A stretch of 64,000 nt of DNA, taken from Azospirillum baldaniorum. GTDB taxonomy: Bacteria; Pseudomonadota; Alphaproteobacteria; Azospirillales; Azospirillaceae. Made by a program: the position numbers and the translations under genes. The first letter of the stretch is position 1. Every line of letters starts with the position of its first letter. Below the pieces are notes generated by a model. It did not search any database. It had not been told where the DNA came from and saw only the letters and a list, made by a program, of their open reading frames with translations. This document shows positions 17,947-27,609 of this stretch, in pieces. The stretch covers positions 62,001-126,000 of the forward strand of contig NZ_CP022256.1 in NCBI RefSeq assembly GCF_003119195.2. The letters run 5' to 3'.

Positions 17947-20343
17947 TCAGGCGCGCAGCGCCGTCGCCAGCCGCGTCCAGCCGCCGGGCACCGTGGGGCC
18001 CGTCTTGCGGCAGAACCAGACCACGGACGTGTGCAGGGTGTCGCCGGTCAGCGCCACCAGATGCGGATTTTCCGCGCCGGGCGCGCCGGTCCGCACCAGC
18101 CGGTCGAGCGTCGCGTCGCTCAGCGATGCGTCGAATCCGCCCAGCAGTTCGAAGCCGGTGTGCCGCGCGAACAGGGCCGCGAGTCCCTCTCCGGCTAGGT
18201 CGGGGCCGAGACCGGCCACATCCGTGCCGCCGTCGAGGCGCAGCCGGCCCATCACGGCCAGGACGCCGCCGTCCGCCAACCGCTCGTCCGCCCAGGCGAG
18301 CAGACCATCGGCGTTCGGATCGAAGATCGCGTCCTGGAGCAGAAGGACCGCGTTCCAGGGGGCGTCCCCGGATCGTTGCCCGGCGGCTTCGGGCTGGCCG
18401 TGGTGGATGGTGATCCGGTCACGGTGGAACAGACGCGGTTTCAGCAGCCACGTGTCCAATTCGCCCGCCGCCGCGCACCCGGCCCGCGCCGCGGCTCCGG
18501 GGCCGATGTCCAGCACGTCCACATGGGAGACCCATTCCGTCAGGGCCAGATAGACGCCATCGACCGCGGTGCTGACGGCCAGCATCCGGGCTGTCCCCCC
18601 GAGCAGCCCCAGCCGGTCGAGGCCGTACAGGAGGTGCACACGCTCCCACGTCCCCCGGCTGCGCTTGAAGTAGCTGTAGACGTGGTTGAGCAGGTCGTCG
18701 TCCCGCAGCGCCTCGAAATCGGGAATGTTGTCGGCGGCGCTGACGTGAAAGGTTCCGCAGTTCGTCTTGAAGCGCTGCGCCCAGGCGAACCAGGCCGGGT
18801 CCTCCCAATCCTCCGATGCGGCCAGCTTGCCGAGGCACGGCGGCCCGACCGGCCGTTCCGTAGCGGCGATGCGCAGGCGCGGGCGCAGGCGGCGGGCGTT
18901 GCGGTGGCGGAGCGCCGCATCCCGGACGCGGGCCAGAGTCTCTTCGGGCACGCCTTCGCTCCGCGCGGCGCCCGGCCAGTCCAGAAGCGCCAGCAGCGGC
19001 GCCGACCAGCGGCGCGGATCGACGGCGGCGAGGTCGGGAGCCGCCGCCGCCGCCTTCAGATCGCCGCGGGCAAGCGCCACCTCGCGCGAGGGCATTGCCA
19101 GCCGGCGGTCCAGGGCCTGCCGCATGAAGGTTTCGAGCGGCACCCCCACCGGGCCGGATGGGGTTTCCGGTGCCATGGCCTGCCGGATGATGGCGGTCAG
19201 CCGGTCACCGACGGCGTCCAGCGTGTAATCGGCGAGCGCCCGCTCATAGGCGGCCACGGCCACGGCCTGGCGCTTGCCGTCGTCGTCGATCAGCGTCGCC
19301 AGCCGAGCGGAGAAGTCTTCCAGCTCTTTGCCGAGAAGGATGGACGTGCCGTCCTCCAGGCAGTGGACGGCCTCGCCGACCGGCGTGGCGCAGATCGCCA
19401 CCTTGGCCAGCATGTACTCGAACATCTTGGTCGGGCTTTTCGACGCGTTGAACGCGTTGTCGGCGTAGGGCAGCACGCCGATGTCCATCTCGGTGAGCAC
19501 CGCACCGAACTCCCCCGGGGGAATGTGCTCGTGGAAGACCAGATTGTCCATCTCCGGGTGGCGTTGCCGCAGGCGCCGCTTCAACTCCTCCCAGGCGCGG
19601 CCGAAGCCGATGATGTGGAAGCGGGCCTTGCCGCGAATGCGGCTTGGCACCAGCGCGAAGGCGTCGACACCGAAGACGATGTCCTTCATAGGGATGTCGC
19701 CCCACACGTCGCCGCACCACAGGATGTTCACGGAGTCGCCGAAGAGCCGGCGCGGTTCGCCGCGGCGGTCGGGATTGAAGACGTCGCGGTCCGCCACCGT
19801 GTGGACGAGGTGGGTGTTCGGGTTGAAGGGGGTGAGCAGGTCGAGGATGCTCTGGCTCGACGCCACGCAGGCCTGCGCCCGAGCGGCGAAGCGACCGAGG
19901 AACTCCTCAGGCTTCAGCGACGGCAGCCAGGGCTCGATCCGGCGGAACGGCTGGTTGCCCAGATCGTAGTCGTCGTAGTCGAGGACGATCCGGTTGCCGT
20001 TGCGGGCCGCCGCCATCAGGCAGGCGATGGCGTGGTAGCCGGCCTTCTGCACGTAGAGCAGCGCCCGCGGGTTCTGGGACAACACCTCGAAGGCCGCCAG
20101 ATTCAGGCGGAGTTTCTCCTCCTCCGCCAGACCGGCCACCGGCCCCCCCTGTTCCGCCGCGCCGAGATGGTCGAAGAAGGACAGCACTTCCGCGCGGATG
20201 CCGCGTTGGTTGACCAGCTTTGCGAAGCTGTAGGCGCGCACGCGGGCCGGCGCCAGTTTGAACCCGTCCTGCGCGACGAAGATGACGGCGGCCTGGGCAT
20301 AGCGGGCCATGTCATCCGGACCCAGCGGTGAAGGGATCGGCAT
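17947..20343 (-). CDS. GT-B glycosyltransferase fused to an uncharacterised C-terminal domain (paralogue 2)
   Basis: Protein of 798 residues, matching the product of 11409-13802 along its whole length but encoded in the opposite direction. N-terminal GT4-like landmarks are VIFVAQDGFKLAPARVRAYS, LDYDDYDLGNQPFRRIEPW, VNILWCGDVWGDIPMKDIVF, FHIIGFGRAWEELKRRL and SPTKMFEYMLAKVAICATPV. The C-terminal domain from about residue 500 has GPPCLGKLAASEDWEDPAW, YFKRSRGTWERVHLLYGLD, DVLDIGPGAAARAG, PWNAVLLLQDAIFDP and DASLSDATLDRLVRTGAPG. The first ATG has only a weak ribosome binding site. The pair of paralogues brackets the radical SAM/epimerase genes. Confidence 0.8.
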   Translation of the reverse strand: MPIPSPLGPDDMARYAQAAVIFVAQDGFKLAPARVRAYSFAKLVNQRGIRAEVLSFFDHLGAAEQGGPVAGLAEEEKLRLNLAAFEVLSQNPRALLYVQKAGYHAIACLMAAARNGNRIVLDYDDYDLGNQPFRRIEPWLPSLKPEEFLGRFAARAQACVASSQSILDLLTPFNPNTHLVHTVADRDVFNPDRRGEPRRLFGDSVNILWCGDVWGDIPMKDIVFGVDAFALVPSRIRGKARFHIIGFGRAWEELKRRLRQRHPEMDNLVFHEHIPPGEFGAVLTEMDIGVLPYADNAFNASKSPTKMFEYMLAKVAICATPVGEAVHCLEDGTSILLGKELEDFSARLATLIDDDGKRQAVAVAAYERALADYTLDAVGDRLTAIIRQAMAPETPSGPVGVPLETFMRQALDRRLAMPSREVALARGDLKAAAAAPDLAAVDPRRWSAPLLALLDWPGAARSEGVPEETLARVRDAALRHRNARRLRPRLRIAATERPVGPPCLGKLAASEDWEDPAWFAWAQRFKTNCGTFHVSAADNIPDFEALRDDDLLNHVYSYFKRSRGTWERVHLLYGLDRLGLLGGTARMLAVSTAVDGVYLALTEWVSHVDVLDIGPGAAARAGCAAAGELDTWLLKPRLFHRDRITIHHGQPEAAGQRSGDAPWNAVLLLQDAIFDPNADGLLAWADERLADGGVLAVMGRLRLDGGTDVAGLGPDLAGEGLAALFARHTGFELLGGFDASLSDATLDRLVRTGAPGAENPHLVALTGDTLHTSVVWFCRKTGPTVPGGWTRLATALRA

Positions 20344-20563
20344 CGATAATCCGGGAAGGGCGCAGCGGAAAGTCCGGCCACCCTCCGACTGGTTTTGCTG
20401 GCGGTCAAGACAAAAATATTAAGGACAACCGCTTCTTGCGTCTTTTCAAAGATGGGTTGCGTAGCTCGGGATTTTGTTTCAGAAGTTGGTGGGTGTGGTG
20501 GGCTGGCTGTGGCCTTTCTTACAGAGAGCCTGCCGTCTTGTTTTGCAGAGCCGGTGATATTTC

Positions 20564-23172
20564 ATGATTTCCGTCATTGTCTACGGCAGGAACGACTCGC
20601 ACGGCTATAATCTGCACAAACGCGCCGCTCTTAGCCTCAACAGCATCGCAGAGGTTTTGACCGCTCCCGGTGATGAGATCGTCTTCGTCGATTACAACAC
20701 GCCTGACGATCTGCCGACCTTCGTCGAAGCGATTCTCGATACGTTGACCGGGCGCTCCCGAGAGATTCTGCGTGTCGTTCGCGTTCGTCCGGCGCTGCAT
20801 GCACTTTTCGCCGACCGGACCAGCTATGCGACCGTAGAATCGGTCGCCCGGAACGTGGGCTTGCGCCGCTCCAATCCGCACAACCGCTGGATATTGTCCA
20901 CGAACACCGACATGGTTTTCCTCCGCCGGGATGGGGGCCGTTCCCTGTCGGAGCTGGTGGACGGGTTGCCCGACGGCTTCTATCAGGTGCCGCGTTTCGA
21001 AGTGCCGGAATCGCTGTGGGAATCCTTGGACCGCCGCGATCCCCGCTTGGCGATCGAACGGTTTCGCTGGTGGGGTGCACGTTTTCACCTGAACGAGCTG
21101 GTGCACACCGATCCCATCACGCGTTTTGACGGCATCGGAGACTTCCAGCTTGCCCTCCGGTCGGATCTGTTCGCGATCCATGGCTTCAACGAGGACATGC
21201 TGGCGGGGTGGAACGTCGACATGAACCTGTGCCATCGGCTGCACCGCCGGTATGGGCGTGTCGACTCCCTGTCGGACCAAGTCCTGGCCTATCATTGTGG
21301 CCACACCCGTCTTCCCACCGCGATCCATCGCGACGACACGGTCATGAACGATCCGGTGCGCTACATCGACCGTGTCGTTCGGGACGACCTGCCCGAGCAG
21401 GCGGAGCGTTGGGGCCTGGCGCGTCATGCGCTGGAGGAGTTCCGCGCGGACGCTCCGCCTTCCGGTCGCCTGCCCGCCGCCCTGGAAGAGAGTCTCCCGG
21501 CGCAGGACGATCCCGGACGTGAGGCATGGAACGACTTCACCAATTTCAGCGCCCGTTTCCGTTTGCGGCTCGACCCGGACCACGCGCTTCCCTATGTCGC
21601 GGATCTCTTGGCGACGGCGCCGCCGGATGCGGTGCTGGCCTATGTCGGCAGTCACCGTGGGATGTTCGAACGCACGCTGCGGGCTTGGCGGGCGCTCGGC
21701 CATGGCGAGGCGGTTCTGGTGCCCGAAGGTGGGGTGATTCCGGATGAAGTCCCTGGCGTGAAAGCCGTCGATGCGCTGGAACTCGACCGCCGGGCCTCTC
21801 TGTTTCTGTTCGAATTCGCCCTGGATGACGTCTGGCTTGCCCAGGACCCCTGCCCCTGCTTCGAGGGGATTCCGGAGGAAGGGCTGAAGCAACTCGGCCT
21901 GATCTACGGCCTCTTCATTCAGCAGACGGAACGGGAGCGCCAACGCCTCGCGGCGGGCAAGGGCACGCCGAGGCGTTTCATCGGCGTGCCTGCGGTCAAC
22001 ACGTTCTTCGGCATGCGCTTCGGAGAGCGGGTCATGTTCACGCACACGATGTTCAGCACGCGCGTCCGGCATGGGCAGGTCCGCCGCACAGGGCTCGCCG
22101 TCCGATCCGATGGGGCGGCGGACGAGACCGGGCGGCGCCTCGGAGCGGCCCTGGGCCGGGCCTTTTCCATCGACCGGCAGGAGGTCGAGATCGCGCGCGG
22201 CGATCTGGACCGCATTCTTGCCGCCGAAGGGCCGGATGCCGTTGAACCGCACCGCTGCACGGCGGTCGCTCTGGCGCTGCTGGACGTTGTTGGGGGGGGG
22301 TGCCTGAGCCGGTGCGGCAGGAGCGGAGACGTTGGATCGAACGGAACCGGCCGAGTCGTGCATTGCGGGAGCGCATCGATCCTCTCATCGTTTCTTCCAG
22401 GCCCCCTGGCCCGCCGCTGCTCAATAAGCTCTGCGCGGCGGAGGATTGGGAGGATGTCCACTGGCGGGCTGCCGCCGAGGAGTTCACGCGTGACGGCCTG
22501 CCTTTCCGGGCGTCCACCTACGCCTATTTCAAGCGCAGCCGCGGGGTGTGGGAACGCACTCACATGCTGTACGGGATGAGGCAGCTTGGCGTGATCGGGT
22601 ATGATGCCCGCTGTGCGGTCATTAGCCGAGTGCCGGACGGGCTGGGCCATTTCCTGTCCCTCCGGAGCGCCGGGGTTGATGTCATCGACCTCCAGGGGCA
22701 TGAGGCTGGCTGGCTGGCGCGGCGGCGGATGCGTCGGGCGGACCGGATGTCCATCCTCCCCGATCTGGACTCCATACCGCCAGACCGCTCGTGGAATGCT
22801 GTCTTCATTCCGCAGAACACCCTGCTGATAGTCGGATTGCGGCAGGCCGATGCCATTCTACGCAGCACCGTGCACAGGTTAGCCGGGGATGGGGTCATCG
22901 CCTGCTCTGTGGAGACCGCTCTCGATGGGCGGGGACGGAGGGATCGCCTGACTCCGGGCCGGGTCGCCGCGGTGATGGCCATCCTTGCCGAAAGGAGCGG
23001 ACTGGAATTGTGCGGGAGCAGGGACTGGAGCCTGAGCGACGCCACGCTGGACCGGATTGCTGTGCAGGGAGAGGATTCGGAGCGCCGGCCGCATTTGGTG
23101 ACGCGCGACGATCACGGCCCTCGCACCTGTTCGGTCTGGTTCCTGCGCAAGGGAGGGCATTGTCAGCGTTGA
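20564..23172 (+). CDS. GT2-like glycosyltransferase with the same C-terminal domain, frameshifted at a G9 tract
   Basis: The first part (20564 to about 22300) is a GT2-like enzyme: MISVIVYGRNDSHGYNLHKR, EIVFVDYNTPDDLPTF, RWILSTNTDMVFLRRDGG and FNEDMLAGWNVDMNLCHRLH. A middle region of unknown fold follows (YVADLLATAPPDAVLAYVGS). At G9 (22292-22300) the frame shifts. The new frame carries GPPLLNKLCAAEDWEDVHW, YFKRSRGVWERTHMLYGMRQ, WNAVFIPQNTLLIVG and DWSLSDATLDR. This is the domain found in the glycosyltransferases at 11.4 and 17.9 kb. The span of 2609 bases plus one gives 869 residues. The ATG at 20564 has GGTGA upstream. The surrounding DNA is visibly less GC-rich than the paralogues. Donor and acceptor are unknown. 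Confidence 0.75.
22292..22300 (+). repeat. G9 homopolymer at the frameshift point of the GT2-like gene
   Basis: Nine consecutive G, the longest homopolymer noticed in a coding region of this window. It lies exactly where the reading frame changes by one base between the glycosyltransferase part and its conserved C-terminal domain. Such tracts are known slippage sites in phase-variable genes and are also common sequencing-error sites. Confidence 0.85.
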
Positions 23173-23204
23173 GCTCGACTTTGGCCAATTTTGGGGTCAG
23201 TGGA

Positions 23205-23267
23205 TCAGGCGTGTATCCAGAAGTCCGGCTCGTTGGCGATGTAGTCGAGGGCGCGGTCGGGGGCCAT
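23205..23267 (-). CDS. Possible 20-residue peptide, uncertain
   Basis: A minus-strand ATG at 23267 opens a 20-codon frame: MAPDRALDYIANEPDFWIHA. It begins 30 bases after the stop of the 64-residue frame at 23298-23492 on the same strand, so the two could form a tiny operon. It reads like a real peptide (no low complexity, clean aromatic end) but has no clear ribosome binding site and no recognised family. Confidence 0.25.
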   Translation of the reverse strand: MAPDRALDYIANEPDFWIHA

Positions 23268-23297
23268 GGTGGCAATCCCCAGCGGGCCTGAGGCTCC

Positions 23298-23492
23298 TCA
23301 GCGCTCGCCGTTCCACCAGAGCACCTGGACCGTGTCGCCGTTGCCGGACGGCCGCAACCGCGCGATGGGGGTGCCGGTGCGTTCCCTGAGGAGCGTGTAG
23401 CCGCGGGCGGCCTTGCGCACGATCACACCGCCGCCGCGTGCTTGGTTGAATCCCTCGATACGCTTCAATCTGCACTGCCGAATCACCCCCAT
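23298..23492 (-). CDS. Small hypothetical protein, 64 residues
   Basis: Not recognised. The minus-strand frame from ATG 23492 encodes a basic protein with RIEGFNQARGGGVIVRKAAR, followed by beta-rich YTLLRERTGTPIARLRPSG and the end QVLWWNGER. This pattern suits a small SH3-like fold. The 488-base region 23173-23660 around it otherwise contains no larger gene. The following methyltransferase on the plus strand begins at 23661. Confidence 0.4.
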   Translation of the reverse strand: MGVIRQCRLKRIEGFNQARGGGVIVRKAARGYTLLRERTGTPIARLRPSGNGDTVQVLWWNGER

Positions 23493-23660
23493 GATCAGAA
23501 CCGTTCCACCGGGCGGCGGGTGATGGCTGCGCCGTCCCCTGGCACGGACGGGGCGGAGGGGCTGAACAAGGGTTTTGGGAAGACTGGTTCCAACGTATGA
23601 TCTCGGCCGGCGGCTCGGTCCCATCGGGCCGAGGAATGGCCGGCCGCGAGGGAGAAAGCC

Positions 23661-24503
23661 GTGAAGCGCATCAGCGAGGACAAGGCAGCGGATCTTGCCC
23701 GGGACATCCGGACCCTGCTCAAGGTCCATGCCGAGGCCATGGGGCGCATCGAGGAAATGTTGGACAAGCCGAGCGTTCCCATCGCCGAGGCCGTGGCGGA
23801 ACTGGCCGCCATGTCGCGTGGCTTCGCCGCCAACTGCCACGACGTGAAGTTCCGCTACGACTGGAGCATCCCGCCTGCGCCGGAATGGTTCGATCATTTT
23901 ATCGACTCCTATCTCCTGCTGCGCCGCGACCGGAACACCTTCTGGATGGAGCGGGGTGTCTATGGCGTTCTGGCTCTGTCGCGGGGCGGGAGGGTGCTTG
24001 AGCTATGCTGCGGGGACGGCTACTATACGCGGAATTTCTATGCGCCCTTCGCCGGAAGCATCGTGGCACTCGATTTCGACCCCGACGCCATCGCGCACGC
24101 CCGGCGCTACAATGCCGCGCCGAACGTCGAATTCCGGAACGCGGACATCCGCAAGGACATCCCGAAAGAAACCTTCGACAATGTAGTGTGGGACGCCGCC
24201 ATTGAGCATTTCACGCCGGATGAGATGGACGGCATCCTGAAGACCGTATCGTCGTGTCTGGATGGAAAAGGCTGCCTCAGCGGCTACACCATCGTCGCCA
24301 TGGACTCGGGCAAGCATCTGGACCAGCATGAGCACGAGTTTACGTCCATGGGCGAACTCGTGGACTGCCTTTTCACGCATTTCCGCAATGTGAAGGTTTT
24401 CGAGACGGTCCATCCGGCGCGCCACAACCTGTATTTCTACGCTTCCGATACCGTCCTGCCATTTGACGGCCATTGGCCGCACGTCGTCGAGAAGCGCCGG
24501 TGA
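23661..24503 (+). CDS. Class I SAM-dependent methyltransferase
   Basis: Protein of 280 residues. A helical N-terminus of about 65 residues (DIRTLLKVHAEAMGRIEEML) precedes a Rossmann methyltransferase. Motif I is VLELCCGDGYYTRNFYAPFA at about residues 111-130, with the acidic end of strand 2 at ALDFDPDAI, and NADIRKDIPKETFDNVVWDA follows as motifs II/III. The start is GTG with GAGGGAGAAA directly upstream. It is surrounded by glycan genes, so a sugar or lipid-linked glycan substrate is likely but not shown. Convergent with the large gene at 24540-27275. Confidence 0.8.
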   Translation: MKRISEDKAADLARDIRTLLKVHAEAMGRIEEMLDKPSVPIAEAVAELAAMSRGFAANCHDVKFRYDWSIPPAPEWFDHFIDSYLLLRRDRNTFWMERGVYGVLALSRGGRVLELCCGDGYYTRNFYAPFAGSIVALDFDPDAIAHARRYNAAPNVEFRNADIRKDIPKETFDNVVWDAAIEHFTPDEMDGILKTVSSCLDGKGCLSGYTIVAMDSGKHLDQHEHEFTSMGELVDCLFTHFRNVKVFETVHPARHNLYFYASDTVLPFDGHWPHVVEKRR

Positions 24504-24539
24504 TCCTGCCGCACCTTCACAGCCGCCCTACCCCCGGCA

Positions 24540-27275
24540 TCACTCCCGAACGGCTTCCATGAACAGGCTATCCGGCTTGTGGGTCGTGCCGGACGGCGTG
24601 GTCTCCAGGTGGTACAGGGCAAAACCGGGAATGGCGGACTCGCTTGCCGACATCGGGCGGCAGCCGGCAAAGCCGGCCTGTTCGAGACATCGGCGGAGCG
24701 ACAGGCGGTCGTACATCCAGCGATGCACCTCGCCACTCAGCCGGAAGCGCCCGATCTCGGTCGGATCTTCCGCACCGGCCGTCTCCGCTTCCTGCTCTAC
24801 CGTGCCGTCGCTCAGTAGGGCTTCGGCGTCCGAGCCAATGCGGTGGCGGACAAAGTCTAGCGCCTGGACTGGGCACCGTTCCAGGAAGTGGGCGATCCGG
24901 CCGCCGCTGGTGTGACGGGCAAGCTGATCGACCAACTCGGCGATCATCCAATCGTGCCGCGCGGCGGCGCCCTCCTCCCCCGCGTCGCAGGCCGCCAATG
25001 TGCCAAGATAGGCGCGGCAGGCGGCCTCCAGGTCTGGCACCGCGATTCGCAGGGTGCCGCCGGGCTTCAGCACGCGGCGGCATTCCCGTAGGAAGGCAGG
25101 GACCGCCGCCGGGCTCAGATGCTCAAGCACGTGAGAGTGGTAGACCGCGTCGAACGTTCCGTCCAGAAAGGGAAGACCTGCGGCTGCGTCGTGAGCCAGC
25201 ACCGCGTAGCTGTAGGGCATCACGTCCATATTGACCCAGTCGTCGTGAAAACGCTCCCCGCAGCCGATGTTGAGCAGGAGCGGGCGGGCGGGGTTCACTG
25301 GCTCGACCACTTCGCACAGATAGGTCTTGGTCGGCGTCGGTTCGTCCAGGACATCGGCAAGGTCATAGGGGATGCTCCGCCAGATGCGCCGGATCAATAG
25401 CCCATGGCGGACGAGCAGCGCGCGCAGTTCGCCCTCGTTGAGGATCACCTCGGCCATCGGGGCGCCGTAGCCGGACTTGCGCAGCCAGGTCGTGGGGCGT
25501 CGGGCCAGCACGGGAACCGTGTGGAACACCACGAAACGGCGGGCGACGCGACGCGCCTCGGCGATGGCCGCCTCGTAGTCCATGGTGTGCATCAGAGAGA
25601 CGCCATTGAACACGATGTCCATGCTGCCGTTCCCATAGGGCAGCCGCGTGGCGTTGGCCACGGCGAAAGATCGGCCGGGGCGATGCTGGCAGGCCAGTGC
25701 GATCATCGGCGTGCTCCGATCAATGCCGGCGTAGCGCACGCGCCCGGGCAGGAGGTGATCGAACACCTCGGCGTAATACCCGCTGCCGCACCCCACTTCG
25801 AGGAGCGTCGGAGACCACAAGCCGGCAGCCTCCACTGCCTGGGCCGCGACGGCCAGATCGCTGCGCGCCGCGCCGGCGCGCATGCCGGCCAGCAGGTCGC
25901 GGAAAGCCTGTTCCTGGGCGTTGCAGACCTCGGGCCGGTTCCATGCCTCATCCGGTCGGGCGGCCAGGGTTTGGGCTTGCGCCCGGTCGATCACGCTGTA
26001 GCCGCGATGCTCCCGTACCGGAGCGGAAGGCGGGGCCGCCGCCGTCTGGGCAGACTGGGCCGCCCGGGGCTCCGGAACCGCCGGCTTCCGCGACGGCGAC
26101 CGGGAGGAGAGATGGCGGCGCAGGATCGCGTCGAACTCGTGGATGCGCTGGGCCATCCCATGCTCTTCCAGACAGCGCCGTTGACCGTTCCGGGCGATGG
26201 CGCGGCGGGCCTCGGGATTGGCCAGATAATGTTCGATCTTTTCGATCAGGTCGTTCGCGTCTGTGAAGGTTTCAATGTCCCTGCCGGGCTGGAAGAAAGA
26301 TGCTAGATTGTCGTGATGTTCCGTCAGCAGGAAGGCTCCGCCCCCGGTCGCCTCGAACAGGCGCATGTTGGAGGTTTCGTTCCCGGCCAGGTTCATGATG
26401 CGCCCGTCGCCAGTGAGGCTACTATAGTCGCCCCGGGCGTCGAACACGATGCGCCCGCTTTTTAGCACCCGCTGCATGGCCAGTCCGAAGACCTGGGGCT
26501 GCAACCGGCGGCGGGCGGACGGCGGCAGGTCGTCGAGGTCGCCGCCCAGATGCAGCGCGCAGGAGAAACCGCATTCCTCCGCCGCCTCGGCGATGCGGTT
26601 GACCAGCAGGTTGCGCGGGGCGTGATAGGCGCGGGTGTAGGAGCCGGGGAAGACGAGGTCGCACGTTTCGGGCACGTTGGCGACAGTGCTGGCGATCCAT
26701 TCGGGAAAGCCGGGCATGTAAGGCTCGGCGGCCCGCACTCCCAACCGCTTTGCGGCATCGCGCACGCCGGCAAGTCCCGACAGGATGAGGTCGAACTCAG
26801 ACCAGTCGGTGCCTACCGGAATTTTCGCGGCATGCCAGCCGACCACGAGCCGGGGGCGTCGGCGCAGGCTGCGGATGAAGGCGCTGTCGAAGGTGGCCGC
26901 GTCGCTGCAATAGAGAATGTCCGGGGCCAGTGCGTCCACTTGGCGGCGCACCACCTCATGAAGCATGCGGTCGGGCGACGGTGCCGGAAAGCCGTTTTCC
27001 CGCAGCCAAGCTCTCTGCGCGGGCCAGGCGTTGCCGATGATCAGGTGGGCCTCGTACCCCACCGTGCCGAGATAGGGCGCAATGTTGTGGAGCGCGCTGA
27101 ACCCGTCCAGGACAAGCGCTTCGATCTGATTGTCGAATGGCGCCGCCCGCAATTCCGAGTGGGCTTCGTAGAACGCCTCGATATAACGGGGATAGAAGCT
27201 TTCCAACTGGACAAGCCGCAATTCGCCATCCGCCGGTCGTGTTGGCATCGGAAACGATCCGGTCTGTTGGGGCAT
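24540..27275 (-). CDS. Three-domain protein: CgeB-like glycosyltransferase plus two SAM methyltransferases
   Basis: Protein of 911 residues. Residues ~1-400 resemble the CgeB/Glyco_trans_1_2 group: LVQLESFYPRYIEAFYEAH, GTVGYEAHLIIGNAWPAQ, LVVGWHAAKIPVGTDWSEFD, LVFPGSYTRAYHAPRN, then NLAGNETSNMRLFEATGGGA and DLIEKIEHYLANPEARRAIA. A Pro/Ala linker of about 50 residues follows. Methyltransferase 1 is at about 440-660 (LLEVGCGSGYYAEVFDHLLP). Methyltransferase 2 is at about 660-911 (LLLNIGCGERFHDDWVNMDV and HVLEHLSPAAVPAFLRECRR). ATG 27275 with AAAGGAC upstream is chosen over an ATG 171 bases earlier. Such chains let one polypeptide both transfer and methylate a sugar. Confidence 0.82.
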   Translation of the reverse strand: MPQQTGSFPMPTRPADGELRLVQLESFYPRYIEAFYEAHSELRAAPFDNQIEALVLDGFSALHNIAPYLGTVGYEAHLIIGNAWPAQRAWLRENGFPAPSPDRMLHEVVRRQVDALAPDILYCSDAATFDSAFIRSLRRRPRLVVGWHAAKIPVGTDWSEFDLILSGLAGVRDAAKRLGVRAAEPYMPGFPEWIASTVANVPETCDLVFPGSYTRAYHAPRNLLVNRIAEAAEECGFSCALHLGGDLDDLPPSARRRLQPQVFGLAMQRVLKSGRIVFDARGDYSSLTGDGRIMNLAGNETSNMRLFEATGGGAFLLTEHHDNLASFFQPGRDIETFTDANDLIEKIEHYLANPEARRAIARNGQRRCLEEHGMAQRIHEFDAILRRHLSSRSPSRKPAVPEPRAAQSAQTAAAPPSAPVREHRGYSVIDRAQAQTLAARPDEAWNRPEVCNAQEQAFRDLLAGMRAGAARSDLAVAAQAVEAAGLWSPTLLEVGCGSGYYAEVFDHLLPGRVRYAGIDRSTPMIALACQHRPGRSFAVANATRLPYGNGSMDIVFNGVSLMHTMDYEAAIAEARRVARRFVVFHTVPVLARRPTTWLRKSGYGAPMAEVILNEGELRALLVRHGLLIRRIWRSIPYDLADVLDEPTPTKTYLCEVVEPVNPARPLLLNIGCGERFHDDWVNMDVMPYSYAVLAHDAAAGLPFLDGTFDAVYHSHVLEHLSPAAVPAFLRECRRVLKPGGTLRIAVPDLEAACRAYLGTLAACDAGEEGAAARHDWMIAELVDQLARHTSGGRIAHFLERCPVQALDFVRHRIGSDAEALLSDGTVEQEAETAGAEDPTEIGRFRLSGEVHRWMYDRLSLRRCLEQAGFAGCRPMSASESAIPGFALYHLETTPSGTTHKPDSLFMEAVRE

Positions 27276-27489
27276 TGAGGGTGTCCTTTCAGTTTCTGTC
27301 CGTGTCGGGCGGCGATGGACAGAATATGGTCCAAACTCAATTAAACATCTGCTGATTTGCGGCTTGCAAGAAGCGCGGCAAGACGGGGCGCAGTCTGCGC
27401 CGAGCGTCGGCGTAGCGCGCCGTCTTCCAGCAGGCGGATCAGGCATGGCTGCACCGCCCCAGGCTCTCAGCCTTCCACGGCAAGCGCGC

Positions 27490-27597
27490 AGCCGCGCCGG
27501 GCGAAGGCACCTGTTCGCCTACATCGAAGGCTACTGTAATCGCTAACGCCTCCACTCGGTGATCGGCTATAGAACTTCTGAGCAGGCCGAGTTGCGG
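27490..27597 (+). pseudogene. Scar of an IS3-family transposase OrfB (C-terminal end only)
   Basis: The plus-strand frame reads GRRHLFAYIEGYCNR, a stop, then RLHSVIGYRTSEQAELRAG. This is the signature C-terminus of IS3-type OrfB integrases, normally FxYIExYYNRxRxHSALGYxTPxxxE, interrupted by one stop codon. No DDE core, OrfA or terminal repeats are visible nearby, so it is a short remnant in the 333-base gap between two glycan genes. The rest of 27276-27609 shows nothing else. Confidence 0.7.
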
Positions 27598-27609
27598 GCC
27601 GGTCGCCGG

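Noticed and set aside
20519..22363. Long minus-strand frame opposite the GT2-like gene
   Set aside because: Composition is typical of an antisense shadow, and the plus strand carries recognisable glycosyltransferase blocks over the same bases.
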